Of a stretch of 64,000 nucleotides of DNA, positions 26,883 through 36,238 are shown in pieces. A model generated the notes under the pieces. That model was not told the DNA's origin. It ran no database searches and was given only the letters and a program-made list of their open reading frames with translations. Location: the NCBI GenBank assembly GCA_963169665.1, contig CAUJET010000153.1:38507-102506 (forward strand), written 5' to 3'. The position numbers were made by a program, and so were the translations under genes. The DNA comes from Actinomycetota bacterium. Its GTDB lineage: Bacteria > Actinomycetota > Acidimicrobiia > Acidimicrobiales > Ilumatobacteraceae. Positions within the stretch are counted from its first letter, which is position 1. Every line of letters begins with the position of its first letter.

Positions 26883-28139
26883 TCAGACGCGCTCGACGCC
26901 CGCAGGGAGCTCGGCCAACAGCGCGTCGCTCACCCAGCACGACGTGAGGTGCAGGGTGTTCGTGATGCGCACGACCCGCTTGGGCTCGTCGAGCCCTTTG
27001 CCGCACATGCTGACGGCGGCCTTGATGCAATCCTGCTCCGAGGGCAGCACCATCGGCATGCGACTGCGTCGCACCCCGCTCGGACCGGCGGTGAAGCAGT
27101 TGATGTAGGTCTTGGCGAAGTCGATCTGCTCGGCCACCGACACCGGGATGAAGTCTGCGAACCCGATCCCGAGGACGTTGCCGCCCGACACCGGCGTGAT
27201 GCCGAGCAACACGATGGTCGACACCTTCGGCGAGACGCCGTCGGGGAGGCCGTGCACCCAGAAGCGGCCCGTGACGTTGGGGTCCATCGTCGTGCCGCTG
27301 ATGTCCTTTCCGCCATGCTCGATGACCAGGACGTCGATCTCGGGGAACGGCAGCGGCGGCACGAGCCCGCGGGCGAACTCGGTGAGCTCGCGTTCGGCAT
27401 CGCCGCCCACCTCGTCGCCCGTCAGCACCTCGATGCGCACGACGTCGCCGCTGACCGACTCGATGGAGGCGACGCCGCCGAGCAGGCGCCCGGTGCCCCG
27501 CAACGCGGCGATGCCGTCGAGGAGGCGGTCGCGCATCTCGACCGGGCCGCAGGAGTGGATCTGTGCGGCACCGGGCTGCTTGCCGAAGCCGACGACGGCC
27601 ATCTTCGTGCAGCCGCTCTCGATCGGACCCTTGAAGCAGGTGTGCGGCTTCACCCGGTTGACGGGGAGGATGCGGTCGGCCGAGGCTGCATGTCGGTCGA
27701 GATAGATCGGCATGCCACCCGGGGTGCGAGCGACCTCGACGGTCTCCATCGTCGCCCGGATCTCTGCGCCCATCGCGTCCTCGGTCATGCCCAGCGACTC
27801 GAGCATCTTCCGCTGCCCCTCGGCCGTCGCTCCGCCGTGACTGCCCATCGCCGGCACCACGAACGGCTCCGCGCCCAGTGCGCGGAGTCCGCTGATCGTG
27901 CCGCGCATCAGCCCGACCCGGTCGGTGAGGCCGCGGCTACCGCCGCCGACCGCGACGGTCATGCCGGGAGTGACCGAACCGGCCAGCGCTCGCACCACCC
28001 GGTCGTGCGCCGTTGCGGCCACGTCGCCGACGGCGGGTGGCTGCGGGATCGGCAGGCGCACCTCGTGCAGTTCCGGCACGACCAGGTCGGGGTGGAACGG
28101 CAGCTCCACACCGGCGACGAGTTGTTCCCAGGGGCTCAT
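26883..28139 (-). CDS. LarA-like (DUF2088) protein
   Basis: 418 residues resembling the nickel-dependent lactate racemase family N-terminal domain: VAVGGGSRGL, VVPAMGSHGGATAEGQ, NRVKPHTCFKGPIESG and MVVGFGKQPGA-type blocks (here MAVVGFGKQPGA). True LarA uses a nickel-pincer nucleotide made by LarBCE, none of which are here. Many relatives act on other 2-hydroxy acids. The substrate is unknown. TACGGT is six bases before the ATG. The gene is divergent from a small conserved gene and upstream of the FIST/GGDEF-EAL pair. Confidence 0.78.
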   Translation of the reverse strand: MSPWEQLVAGVELPFHPDLVVPELHEVRLPIPQPPAVGDVAATAHDRVVRALAGSVTPGMTVAVGGGSRGLTDRVGLMRGTISGLRALGAEPFVVPAMGSHGGATAEGQRKMLESLGMTEDAMGAEIRATMETVEVARTPGGMPIYLDRHAASADRILPVNRVKPHTCFKGPIESGCTKMAVVGFGKQPGAAQIHSCGPVEMRDRLLDGIAALRGTGRLLGGVASIESVSGDVVRIEVLTGDEVGGDAERELTEFARGLVPPLPFPEIDVLVIEHGGKDISGTTMDPNVTGRFWVHGLPDGVSPKVSTIVLLGITPVSGGNVLGIGFADFIPVSVAEQIDFAKTYINCFTAGPSGVRRSRMPMVLPSEQDCIKAAVSMCGKGLDEPKRVVRITNTLHLTSCWVSDALLAELPAGVERV

Positions 28140-28145
28140 GGCCGC

Positions 28146-28151
28146 ACCGTA
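28146..28151 (-). promoter_or_regulatory. -10 box of LarA-like gene
   Basis: TACGGT on the lower strand, six bases before the ATG at 28139. Confidence 0.55.
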
Positions 28152-28272
28152 GCGGAGCGTCCGCAGCACCGCCCCGATCCGCGAACCGCCATCCCGGACG
28201 GTTGACAGCGTCGCTCCGCGGTGCCCAGATGGGACGCTGACCCACTCGACGTCCTGAATCTGGAGGACCCTC

Positions 28273-28680
28273 ATGACCATCGGCTCCGGCACGTCCGACG
28301 ATCCCTGGCAGTTGAAGACCCCACCGCTCACGTCCGAGTACACGATGCACCGCGACACGCGCGACGGCGTCGACGTCATCGTCTGCACCGTCGGCAAGAC
28401 CGTGCTGCTCTACGACGCCCGCTGCATCGACGATCTCCACGCGATGCTCACCGCCCACGGCGACTGGATGGAGCTCGGTTCCGCCGACGAGCAGAAGCCG
28501 GCCAAGGACGGCACGGTCGAGGCATGGGGCCGCTCCGCCGACAATCCCGTGGGCGGCTGGTACGGCCTCAAGAAGGGCCTTCGCGGACGGTTCGGCATGT
28601 ACGTCCCGCCGCTGATGGAAGCGCTGGGCCTCGCCGAGGTCGAGCACAACGCTCGCAACAACCGCATGCGCGCCCGCTGA
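28273..28680 (+). CDS. Small conserved protein (DUF6855-like)
   Basis: 135 residues, soluble. Recognisable conserved blocks are GSGTSDDPWQLKTPP at the start, DEQKPAKDGTVEAWGR in the middle, and GGWYGLKKGLRGRFGMYVPP plus AEVEHNARNNRMRAR at the end. I believe this family is named DUF6855 but cannot check it. No function is known. A clear GGAGG lies seven bases before the ATG. It stands alone between two divergent or convergent neighbours. Confidence 0.75.
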   Translation: MTIGSGTSDDPWQLKTPPLTSEYTMHRDTRDGVDVIVCTVGKTVLLYDARCIDDLHAMLTAHGDWMELGSADEQKPAKDGTVEAWGRSADNPVGGWYGLKKGLRGRFGMYVPPLMEALGLAEVEHNARNNRMRAR

Positions 28681-28715
28681 GCACGCCCGGTGTACGGCTG
28701 CGGAGGCCGTGACGG

Positions 28716-28745
28716 CAGTGGTCGTCAGTGGTCGTCAGTGGTCGT
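28716..28745. repeat. Three 10-bp tandem copies over a stop codon
   Basis: CAGTGGTCGT is repeated three times (28716-28725, 28726-28735, 28736-28745). On the lower strand the unit encodes the ...DDH-stop end of the ABC ATPase gene, so the stop region itself has been triplicated. Confidence 0.75.
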
Positions 28746-29499
28746 CGCCGGCAGCGTCGCCGAGACCGAGCACGCCGTCGACGATCCGCACCGTGCGATC
28801 GGCGTAGTGGGTCATACGCGTGTCGTGGGTGACGATCACCGCAGCCGTGCCGCGCGACCGCATCTCCGACTGGATCAGCTCCATCACCTGCTCGCCGATC
28901 TTGGTGTCGAGCGCGGAGGTGGGCTCGTCGAACAGCACGAGGGCCGGGCTGTTGAACAGGGCCCGGCCGATGGCCACGCGCTGGCGCTCGCCGCCACTCA
29001 GCTGGGCGGGCAGGTTGCCGGCGCGGTGCGACAGCCCCAGCTCGGCCAGCAATTCCTTCGCCCGTGCGCGCGCCTGCTTGCGAACGGTGCCCCGTGCGCC
29101 CGCGAGCTCGGACACGACGAGCAGGTTCTCCTCGGCCGTCAGGAACGGCACGAGGTTCACCGACTGGAACACGAAGCCGACCTTGGAGCGGCGGAACTCG
29201 GTGAGTTCCCGAGGTGAGTGACCGCTGATGTCCTCGCCCCCGACCACGACCGTGCCCTCGGTGGCAGCGAGGAGGCCGCCCGCGATCGACAGCAGCGTCG
29301 TCTTGCCCGACCCCGACGGGCCGAGGAGGGCGACGATCTCACCGCCGTCGACGGTGAGCGACGCGTGGTCGACGGCGACGATCGCGTTCTCGCCGGTGCC
29401 GTACACCTTGCGCACGCCGTCGAGCCGCAGCGCGGGCCCGGTGGCGAGCACGGCGGCGCCCGAATGGGCGGACGAATCGGACGGATTGGACGAGCTCAT
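28735..29499 (-). CDS. ABC transporter ATPase (LolD/MacB type)
   Basis: 254 residues. A Ser-rich head precedes an NBD with Walker A GPSGSGKTT, Q-loop FVFQSVNLVPFLTAEENL, signature LSGGERQRVAIGRAL and Walker B LVLFDEPTSALD. This family powers FtsX-fold permeases that extract lipoproteins or export substrates by mechanotransmission. The ATG at 29499 overlaps the stop of the second permease. The 3' end lies in a 10-bp triplication. Confidence 0.92.
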   Translation of the reverse strand: MSSSNPSDSSAHSGAAVLATGPALRLDGVRKVYGTGENAIVAVDHASLTVDGGEIVALLGPSGSGKTTLLSIAGGLLAATEGTVVVGGEDISGHSPRELTEFRRSKVGFVFQSVNLVPFLTAEENLLVVSELAGARGTVRKQARARAKELLAELGLSHRAGNLPAQLSGGERQRVAIGRALFNSPALVLFDEPTSALDTKIGEQVMELIQSEMRSRGTAAVIVTHDTRMTHYADRTVRIVDGVLGLGDAAGDDH

Positions 29500-30584
29500 G
29501 CGGCACTCCCGATGGCTGAGGCAGGATCGATGCGGGTGACACGGCGCAGCGACACGGCGCTGCCGAGCACCGCGGCGACGATGAGGGCGACGAAGGTGAA
29601 CACGTAGCGGCCGGTGGTGAGCTGCAGCGGCACCTCGGCGGGCAACGCCCGGTCGGCGAGCGTGGCGAGCGCACCACCGATCACGAACGCGATCACCGCG
29701 ACGACCACCGCCTGCAGCACGACGCCGACGAACAGGCGGCGTGTGGACGCGCCGATCGCCTTCAACACGCCGTAGAGGCCGGTGCGCTCGAGGGTGAGCA
29801 GCGAGAAGAACAGGCCGACCACGGCGAGCACGACCGCGAGCGTGCTGTAGATGATCGCGTTGAAGGTGCTGCCCTGCTCCTTCACGCCGGGCAGCGCGTT
29901 GACCGCCTCGTCGCGGGTGAGCGAGACGGTCGATCCGGTCGCCGCGTCGATGGCCGGACCGATGTCGCCGTCGCCACGGACGACGAGCACCTGCACGACA
30001 CCCTCGGCCACGAAGGCGTCGGGGCGGTTCGCGTTCTGCACGGCCCGCCAGGTGTCGAGGGTGACCCACAGCCCGCCCTGCTGGAGGTAGTTCGTGTCCT
30101 CCACCCAGCCGTCGACCACGATCGGCGTCGCCGCGGGCCCGACGAGCAGGGTGTCACCGATCGCGACTCCGGCGTCGCGCAACCGGTCGTCGGCCCACGC
30201 GTGGCCGGCGGGCGGCGGGTCGGGCACGCCTGCCGGCGCCATCTCGTATCCGGCCACCGCGACGTCGGCGAGGTCGCTCTCGCCGGGCACGGTCGCACCG
30301 AGCAACGTGAAGCCGAGCCCACCGACCTCGGTCACGCCGTCGACACCCTCGACCACCGTGCGCATGTCGGCGGTGACACGGCTGCGCAGGAACGAGTCGC
30401 GGGCGCTGTCGGAGTAGACGATCACGTCGGCGTCCTGGGCGCGGATGGCGCCGGTCGACCCGAGGTACAGCCCGTCGAGCAGGCCGCCGAGCAGCAACAA
30501 CAGCAGGCTCAGGAAGGTGAGCACCACCGTCGCGACGGTGAAGCGGCTCGGACGCCGACGCAGCTCGGTGAGCGCGAGGTTCAT
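29496..30584 (-). CDS. FtsX-fold ABC permease
   Basis: 362 residues with one N-terminal helix (about 18-45), a large extracytoplasmic MacB-type domain, and three C-terminal helices: STLAVVLAVVGLFFSLLTLERTGLYGVLKAIGAS is the FtsX hallmark. It pairs with the next permease (1-base overlap at 30584) and the LolD-type ATPase. This layout is that of a LolCE-D-like exporter. Substrate unknown. Confidence 0.88.
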   Translation of the reverse strand: MNLALTELRRRPSRFTVATVVLTFLSLLLLLLGGLLDGLYLGSTGAIRAQDADVIVYSDSARDSFLRSRVTADMRTVVEGVDGVTEVGGLGFTLLGATVPGESDLADVAVAGYEMAPAGVPDPPPAGHAWADDRLRDAGVAIGDTLLVGPAATPIVVDGWVEDTNYLQQGGLWVTLDTWRAVQNANRPDAFVAEGVVQVLVVRGDGDIGPAIDAATGSTVSLTRDEAVNALPGVKEQGSTFNAIIYSTLAVVLAVVGLFFSLLTLERTGLYGVLKAIGASTRRLFVGVVLQAVVVAVIAFVIGGALATLADRALPAEVPLQLTTGRYVFTFVALIVAAVLGSAVSLRRVTRIDPASAIGSAA

Positions 30585-31717
30585 CAGACCTGCACCCCTG
30601 CGCCCGTGGTGGCGGCGATCGGGTCGATGCGCAGCACGCGGCGGACGGCAGCGAGCGACGTGAGGAGCGCGAGCACGAGCACCACGAGGGTCGTGGCCAG
30701 CACGGGCATCGGTTCGACGGTGATGCCGAGCCCGCCGCCGCCGCCGAGCGACGCGAGCCAGAACAGCCCGGTGGCCAGCACGGCACCCGAGAGCACCACC
30801 GCGACCACCTGGATGAGCAGCGACCGCACGAGCGGCCCGGCCGGCGAACCGATCGCCCGCAGCAGGGTGAGCGCACCCGCCTTCTGGAACGTGACGATCA
30901 GGAAGAACAGACCGGTCACGAGCGGCACGACGAGGTAGAAGAGCAGGAGGATCACCGAGAAGCTCTGCCGCACGCTGGCGACACCGGGCGACTCGTCGAC
31001 GGCCTGCTGGCGAGTGAGCCCTTCGGTGCCGTCGACCGCTGCGGTGATCGCGTCGGCGACCACGGTGGGATCGGCACCGTCGACGACGCGCACGGCGATC
31101 ACCGACGGCAGCACCTGGGTGGCATCGGGGTTCACCGCGCGGCGGGCCGTCTCGTAGCCGGCGAAGTCGGTGAACAGCGTGGGTGCGACGGAGTAGTTGA
31201 TCTCCTCGGCGAGGCCCACCACGGTGAACGTCGTGGCGGTGCCGCCCGGGTTCGGGACGACGGTGACGGTGTCGCCGATGTCGAAGCCGTCGGCGGCGTT
31301 GCGGCTGGACGCGACGGCCTCGCCATCGGCTTCGGGCAGGCGACCCTCGATCAGCGTGGTCGGCGCGCCGGGTCCGCCGAGCTCGTAGCCGAAGATCACC
31401 GCGTCCTGCTCCTCGTCGCCGGCGAGCACGGTGAACGTGCCCTCACCCAGCGGGGCCGCGACAGCGACACCCTCGACCGCGGCGATCGCCGTCGCCTGGT
31501 CGGGGAGGACGATCGAGCCCTCGAGGTTCTTGCGGGCCTGGGCGTTGTAGACGAGCACGTCAGCCGACTGGTTCTTCAAGGCGCCGATGAACTGGTTCAC
31601 GAGCCCCGTGAGCAACGCCTGCTGGAACAGGATGAGGAACACCAAGAGGCCGACCGCTCCGGCGAGGAGCCCGAATCGCACCTTGGCGCGGCGCATCTCC
31701 GACAGCGCGAGGAACAC
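30584..31717 (-). CDS. FtsX-fold ABC permease
   Basis: 377 residues, same architecture as its partner: first helix 14-40, periplasmic-type domain, then three helices with LIVTFQKAGALTLLRAIGSPAG. First gene of the three-gene exporter operon. The start is GTG 31717. CAGGGT lies six bases before it, a CANNNT relative of the leaderless box. The two permeases differ strongly, so the exporter is a heterodimer. Confidence 0.87.
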   Translation of the reverse strand: MFLALSEMRRAKVRFGLLAGAVGLLVFLILFQQALLTGLVNQFIGALKNQSADVLVYNAQARKNLEGSIVLPDQATAIAAVEGVAVAAPLGEGTFTVLAGDEEQDAVIFGYELGGPGAPTTLIEGRLPEADGEAVASSRNAADGFDIGDTVTVVPNPGGTATTFTVVGLAEEINYSVAPTLFTDFAGYETARRAVNPDATQVLPSVIAVRVVDGADPTVVADAITAAVDGTEGLTRQQAVDESPGVASVRQSFSVILLLFYLVVPLVTGLFFLIVTFQKAGALTLLRAIGSPAGPLVRSLLIQVVAVVLSGAVLATGLFWLASLGGGGGLGITVEPMPVLATTLVVLVLALLTSLAAVRRVLRIDPIAATTGAGVQV

Positions 31718-31789
31718 GCCATCACCCTGTCAGAGCGGTGGCGGATGCGCCAATCCTGCCCAGAGCTCGCGCCGGACAGAACGCTTGGA

Positions 31790-32875
31790 TCAGCGGTCGA
31801 GCCGCCGGTACGCCTCGACCACCGGCGCGAGCTCGCTCGGCGCCGCGCCGTGCAGGATCACGGCGTCGGCGCCCAGGTCGAGCTGGTGGGCCACCGCGGC
31901 GGCGCACTGCTCAGGGCTGCCGGTCGCCGCGGGCGCCAGCCACTCGTCGGGGATGAGCGTCGCGACGTGTTCGAGTTCGGCCGTCGTGGCCTTGCCGTCG
32001 AGCGCGCCGCGGAACCCGGCCACGAACGGATCGGCGCGGAACCGCGCCAGCACCTCGGGATCCCAGTCGTTGGTCCGCACCATCAGGTCGCCGTAGGCCT
32101 GGAGGTACGTCGCCAGCCGACCGACGGTCTTCTTGAGCCGTAGGTCCTCGGGCAACCAGTCGCCGACGACCGCGAAGCAGCTCCACACGGTGACGTCGCT
32201 CGGGTCGCGGCCGGCCTCCTCCGCCGCGCCCTTCACCGTGCGCACGCAGCGCTGGAGGGTCTCGTCGGTGAAGAACGTGTGCAGCAGCACCTCGTCGAAG
32301 GCTCGGCCGGCGAGGCGCAGGCTCTGTGGTCCGAACGCGCTCAGCAGGAGCGGGATGTCCTCGCGGAAGTCGGGGTCGAGGGCCAGCACGGGCCACGAGC
32401 CGCTCGGGCCGTCGTGGCCGACGACGACCTCGCCGTGCCACAACCGGCGCATCAACCCGGCGAAGTCCTCGAGCTGTGCGGTCGTGATGCGCGGAAGGCC
32501 GAACGCGTCGAACATGCGGTCCATGCCCCGACCGATGCCGAGCACGAAGCGACCGTCGGTGAGACGGTGCATCGTCGTCGCGTAGCTCGCGGTGACGACG
32601 GGATGGCGAGTGTTGTGGTTGGTGACGCCGGTGGCGATCCGCATCCGATCGGTCACGGCCCCCGCAACCCCGCTGATCGTGGCGATCTCCTTGATGTTGA
32701 ACCGTTCGCTCAGGAACACGGTCCCGAGGCCGAGCGCCTCGCCGTCCCGGCACTCCTGGATCAGGTCGGCGGGCGACCGTGGCGCCCCGGCGAGCCCGTA
32801 GAAGCCGAGCTCCGACAGCTGGCTCGGCCGGTGCTCCTGGTCCGCGTCTGACGGGCGGGTGATCGGTTCGGTCAT
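31790..32875 (-). CDS. Luciferase-like oxidoreductase (probably F420-dependent)
   Basis: 361 residues with the TIM-barrel luciferase-like fold: GLGTVFLSERFNIKEIATISGVAG, IATGVTNHNTRHPVVTAS, and DGRFVLGIGRGMD. Actinobacterial members mostly use coenzyme F420, so F420 is likelier than flavin, but the cofactor cannot be proved from sequence. ATG 32875 is preferred. An in-frame GTG two codons earlier exists. It is divergent from an SDR gene with 85 bp between. Confidence 0.85.
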   Translation of the reverse strand: MTEPITRPSDADQEHRPSQLSELGFYGLAGAPRSPADLIQECRDGEALGLGTVFLSERFNIKEIATISGVAGAVTDRMRIATGVTNHNTRHPVVTASYATTMHRLTDGRFVLGIGRGMDRMFDAFGLPRITTAQLEDFAGLMRRLWHGEVVVGHDGPSGSWPVLALDPDFREDIPLLLSAFGPQSLRLAGRAFDEVLLHTFFTDETLQRCVRTVKGAAEEAGRDPSDVTVWSCFAVVGDWLPEDLRLKKTVGRLATYLQAYGDLMVRTNDWDPEVLARFRADPFVAGFRGALDGKATTAELEHVATLIPDEWLAPAATGSPEQCAAAVAHQLDLGADAVILHGAAPSELAPVVEAYRRLDR

Positions 32876-32960
32876 GACCACATGTTGGCGTGAGCGGTGT
32901 CACCCCAGCGTGTCGGGCATCGACTTCCCCCACCGCGCACCCACGCGCCACTATGCCTGT

Positions 32961-33611
32961 GTGCGAGAACTCAACGGTGTGGTCGTGGTGGTCGTCGGTG
33001 CCACCGGTGGACTCGGGTCTGCGCTCACCGCCGAGCTCCGCTCGCGTGGTGCCGTGGTGCTCGGCGCAGGACGTCACGGCCCCGACATCGTGGCCGACCT
33101 CCGCGACTCCCACGCCGGTGACGCGATCGTGCGCGGCGCGCTCGGCACGCAGGGTCGGCTCGACGGCGTGATCAACGCGGCCGGCATCGTCGCGTTCGGT
33201 GACCTCGTCGGCACCGACCCGGCGGTGGTCGAGGAGCTGTTCCTCACGAACGCTCTCGGGCCCCTCTGGCTGGCCCGGGCGGTGCTGCCCACGCTCGCCG
33301 AGAGCAAGGGGTTCTTCGCCACGATCAGCGGTGTGGTCGCCGAGCAATCGCTCGCCAACCTCGTGCCGTACTGCGCGTCGAAGGCCGCGATCTCGCACGC
33401 GATCCCGGGCCTGCGTCGCGAGGCGAGGCGCCTCGGCGTGCACGTCGCCGACTTCCGGCCGCCCCACACCGAGACCGGCCTCACGGGTCGGGCGATCGCA
33501 GGGAACGCGCCCTCGTTCGGGCCTGGGCTCGATCCCGCTGACGTCGCCCGTCGCATGGTCGACGCGATCGAGGCGAACGAACCCGAGCTCGGCGCCGCGG
33601 CGTTCTCCTGA
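32961..33611 (+). CDS. Short-chain dehydrogenase/reductase
   Basis: 216 residues, a compact SDR. VVVGATGGLGSAL is the nucleotide loop, GVINAAGIVAF carries NAAG, and YCASK holds the catalytic Tyr and Lys with ATISG supplying the Ser. The GTG start follows CACTAT by six bases. Its substrate is unknown. Divergent from the luciferase-like gene, suggesting a shared redox pathway, which is inference. Confidence 0.87.
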   Translation: MRELNGVVVVVVGATGGLGSALTAELRSRGAVVLGAGRHGPDIVADLRDSHAGDAIVRGALGTQGRLDGVINAAGIVAFGDLVGTDPAVVEELFLTNALGPLWLARAVLPTLAESKGFFATISGVVAEQSLANLVPYCASKAAISHAIPGLRREARRLGVHVADFRPPHTETGLTGRAIAGNAPSFGPGLDPADVARRMVDAIEANEPELGAAAFS

Positions 33612-33676
33612 ACCGACGGCGTCCGGACCGACGCCGCCCTGGCCGAATTCCGGTCGGCGGACGGGGTCACGATCGC

Positions 33677-33682
33677 TAGCGT
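33677..33682 (+). promoter_or_regulatory. -10 box of double-GNAT gene
   Basis: TAGCGT, eight bases before the ATG at 33691. Confidence 0.5.
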
Positions 33683-33690
33683 CCGCCCAC

Positions 33691-34680
33691 ATGACGTCGA
33701 TCTCGTTGCGGCCGGTCGGGGCCGACGACCTCCCCGAGGTGTGGGAGTTGCACGTGCGGAGCGAGGCTCACGACGGGGTCCCGCGCGCGTTCGTGCTCGA
33801 GGAGCTCGAGGAGGAGCTCGACGACGACGAGGTGGTGCTCGCGACCGACACCCGGCTGGCGATCGTCGACGGCCGACCGGTCGGCTACGCCTACACCCGC
33901 TGGTTCCCGTCGCCGGTGCGGCTCGAGCGCGCCTACGTGTTCGGCCAGGTCGACCCCGAGGCGCGCGGGCAGGGTGTGGGACGCGAGCTGCTCGCCTGGG
34001 GGATCGCCCGCGCCGAGGAGCAGCTCCGGTCGTCGGGATCCGACCTGCCGAAGGTGATCCGCGTCGATTCGTACGACTACATCGAATCGGCGCACCGGCT
34101 CTACGCCCGACTGGGGTTCACCCCGGTGCGATGGTTCGAGGAGCTGCTCCGCCCGCTCGACGACCTCCCGGCGCGCACGTCGCTCGACGGCATCCGGATC
34201 GAGCCGTGGGACGCCGCCCGCGATGAGGAGATCCGGCTCGTCAAGAACGAGAGCTTCGCCGACCACTGGGGCTCCACCCCGATCTCCGTGGAGAGCTGGG
34301 AATCGCTCGTGCACGGCTTCGGCGGTCGACCCGACCTCAGCTTCCTCGCCATCGACGAGTCCGTCAACGACGACGACCCCGTCGCCGGGGACGGGGCGGT
34401 CGTCGGCTTCTGCCTCGCCCACCGCTACGAGGCCGACGACGAGGCGATCGGGCGTCGCGACGGGTGGATCGAGCAGCTCGGGACGCTCGCCGCGTACCGA
34501 GGACGGGGCATCGCCTCGGCGCTGCTGGTCGAGTCGTTGCACGCGTTCGTCGCGGCCGGCCTGTCGCACGCCTCCATCGGCGTCGACGGTGACAGCCCGA
34601 CGGGTGCTGCCCGCCTGTACCGGAGCCTCGGGTTCGAACCGCGCCAACGTTCGATCACCCACGAGATCGCGCTCGCCTGA
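33691..34680 (+). CDS. Double GNAT acetyltransferase
   Basis: 329 residues with two GNAT domains. Acetyl-CoA loops RGQGVG (92-97) and RGRGIA (270-275) are both well formed, and each domain ends with the usual LYxxLGFxP block. The arrangement resembles mycothiol synthase MshD, but length and architecture alone do not prove that role. A general N-acetyltransferase is the safer call. Separate from its neighbours, with its own -10 box. Confidence 0.85.
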   Translation: MTSISLRPVGADDLPEVWELHVRSEAHDGVPRAFVLEELEEELDDDEVVLATDTRLAIVDGRPVGYAYTRWFPSPVRLERAYVFGQVDPEARGQGVGRELLAWGIARAEEQLRSSGSDLPKVIRVDSYDYIESAHRLYARLGFTPVRWFEELLRPLDDLPARTSLDGIRIEPWDAARDEEIRLVKNESFADHWGSTPISVESWESLVHGFGGRPDLSFLAIDESVNDDDPVAGDGAVVGFCLAHRYEADDEAIGRRDGWIEQLGTLAAYRGRGIASALLVESLHAFVAAGLSHASIGVDGDSPTGAARLYRSLGFEPRQRSITHEIALA

Positions 34681-34727
34681 GCGCCGCCCGCCGTGCACGG
34701 CGGCGTCCGCGGCCACGGCTCCGGGCG

Positions 34728-34733
34728 TAGCGT
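34728..34733 (+). promoter_or_regulatory. -10 box of aldehyde dehydrogenase gene
   Basis: TAGCGT, six bases before the ATG at 34740. Confidence 0.55.
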
Positions 34734-34739
34734 GAGGTC

Positions 34740-36215
34740 ATGAGCACCCCCCTCGCCGCTCCCATCGCTCCCACCGTCACCCCGCTGGTCGACATCACGA
34801 CGATCGTCGAGGGCGCCCGTCAGGCGTTCGCCTCGGGACGTACGCGACCGCGCGGCTGGCGGGTGGAGACGCTCCGCCGGCTGCGCGAGCTCGTGATCGC
34901 GCACGAGGACGCCGTCCTGCGGGCCCTCGCCGCCGACTTCGGCAAGCCGGCGTTCGAGGCGTGGGCCACCGAGATCGGCTTCATCGTCGGCGACATCGAC
35001 CACACGATCGCCCAGCTCGACCGCTGGATGGCGCCGGAGAAGGTGCCGACGCCGATCGCGTTCCAGCCCGGCTCGTCGCGCATCGAGCGCGAGCCGCTCG
35101 GCGTCGCCTGCGTGATCGCACCGTGGAACTACCCGGTGCAGCTGCTGCTGCTACCGATGATCGCGGCCATCGCCGCCGGCAACGCCGTCGTCGGCAAGCC
35201 CAGCGAACTGGCGCCGCACTCGGCCGACGCCGTCCACGCCATCGTGCGCGAGCTCGGTGAACCCGCCGTCGCGCTCGTGCTCGGCGGCGTCGCCGAGACC
35301 ACCGAGCTGCTGACGCACCGCTTCGACCACATCCTCTACACGGGCAACGGCCGTGTCGCCCGCGTCGTGATGCGCGCCGCCGCCGAGCACCTCACGCCGG
35401 TCACGCTCGAGCTGGGCGGCAAGAGCCCCGCCATCGTCAGCCGACACGCCGACCTCGAGGTCACCTCGCGTCGGCTCGCCTGGGGCAAGTTCATGAACGC
35501 CGGGCAGACCTGCATCGCCCCCGACTACGTGCTCGTCGAACGCGACGTCCACGACCGCCTCGTCGAGCAGCTGCGGGCCCGGATCCGAGAGTTCTACGGC
35601 GACGACCCGCAGCGCAGCGCGGACTTCGCCCGCATCGTCAACGACTCGCACTTCCACCGCCTCGAGAAGCTGCTGCACGACGGCACGGTCGCGATCGGCG
35701 GTCAGAGCGACGCCGACACCCGCTACATCGCCCCCACCGTCCTCACCGGGATCACGCGCGACGATCAGGTGATGGGTGAGGAGATCTTCGGACCGGTGCT
35801 GCCGATCATCGCCGTCGACTCCCTCGACGAGGCCGTCTCGTTCGTGAACACCGATGACAAGCCGCTCGCGCTGTACTCGTTCAGCGCCGACGAGGCCGAC
35901 CACGACCGCGTGCTGCGCGGCACCAGCAGCGGCGGCGTGTGCATCAACGGCACGATCATGCACATCAGCAACCCGCATCTGCCATTCGGCGGCGTCGGCG
36001 AGAGCGGGATGGGTGCGTACCACGGCAAGGACGGCTTCGATACGTTCAGCCATCGCCGCGCCGTGCACGAGCGCAGCACGCGCCTCGACCCCTCGTTGCT
36101 GTACCCGCCCTACACGAGCAAGAAGTTCGCGCTCGTCCGCCGTGGCCTGACGCTGCCCGACCCTCGTGACCTGTGGGCCAGGGCGCTGGGATCGATGCGG
36201 CGTCGACGGGGCTGA
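34740..36215 (+). CDS. Aldehyde dehydrogenase (ALDH3 type)
   Basis: Oxidises aldehydes to acids with NAD(P). 491 residues. Asn130 (APWNYP), Glu224 (LELGGKSP) and nucleophile Cys258 (NAGQTCIAPDY) are in place. PHLPFGGVGESGMGAYHGKDGFDTFSHRR is the C-terminal ALDH3 block. The sequence continues about 30 residues with a basic tail. Likely handles fatty or aromatic aldehydes. It converges on engB. Confidence 0.93.
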   Translation: MSTPLAAPIAPTVTPLVDITTIVEGARQAFASGRTRPRGWRVETLRRLRELVIAHEDAVLRALAADFGKPAFEAWATEIGFIVGDIDHTIAQLDRWMAPEKVPTPIAFQPGSSRIEREPLGVACVIAPWNYPVQLLLLPMIAAIAAGNAVVGKPSELAPHSADAVHAIVRELGEPAVALVLGGVAETTELLTHRFDHILYTGNGRVARVVMRAAAEHLTPVTLELGGKSPAIVSRHADLEVTSRRLAWGKFMNAGQTCIAPDYVLVERDVHDRLVEQLRARIREFYGDDPQRSADFARIVNDSHFHRLEKLLHDGTVAIGGQSDADTRYIAPTVLTGITRDDQVMGEEIFGPVLPIIAVDSLDEAVSFVNTDDKPLALYSFSADEADHDRVLRGTSSGGVCINGTIMHISNPHLPFGGVGESGMGAYHGKDGFDTFSHRRAVHERSTRLDPSLLYPPYTSKKFALVRRGLTLPDPRDLWARALGSMRRRRG

Positions 36216-36238
36216 TCAGATCCGACGACGGTCGGTCG

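Noticed and set aside
33691..34680. Naming the double GNAT gene mshD
   Set aside because: Two-domain layout fits, but MshD-specific residues could not be confirmed by eye.
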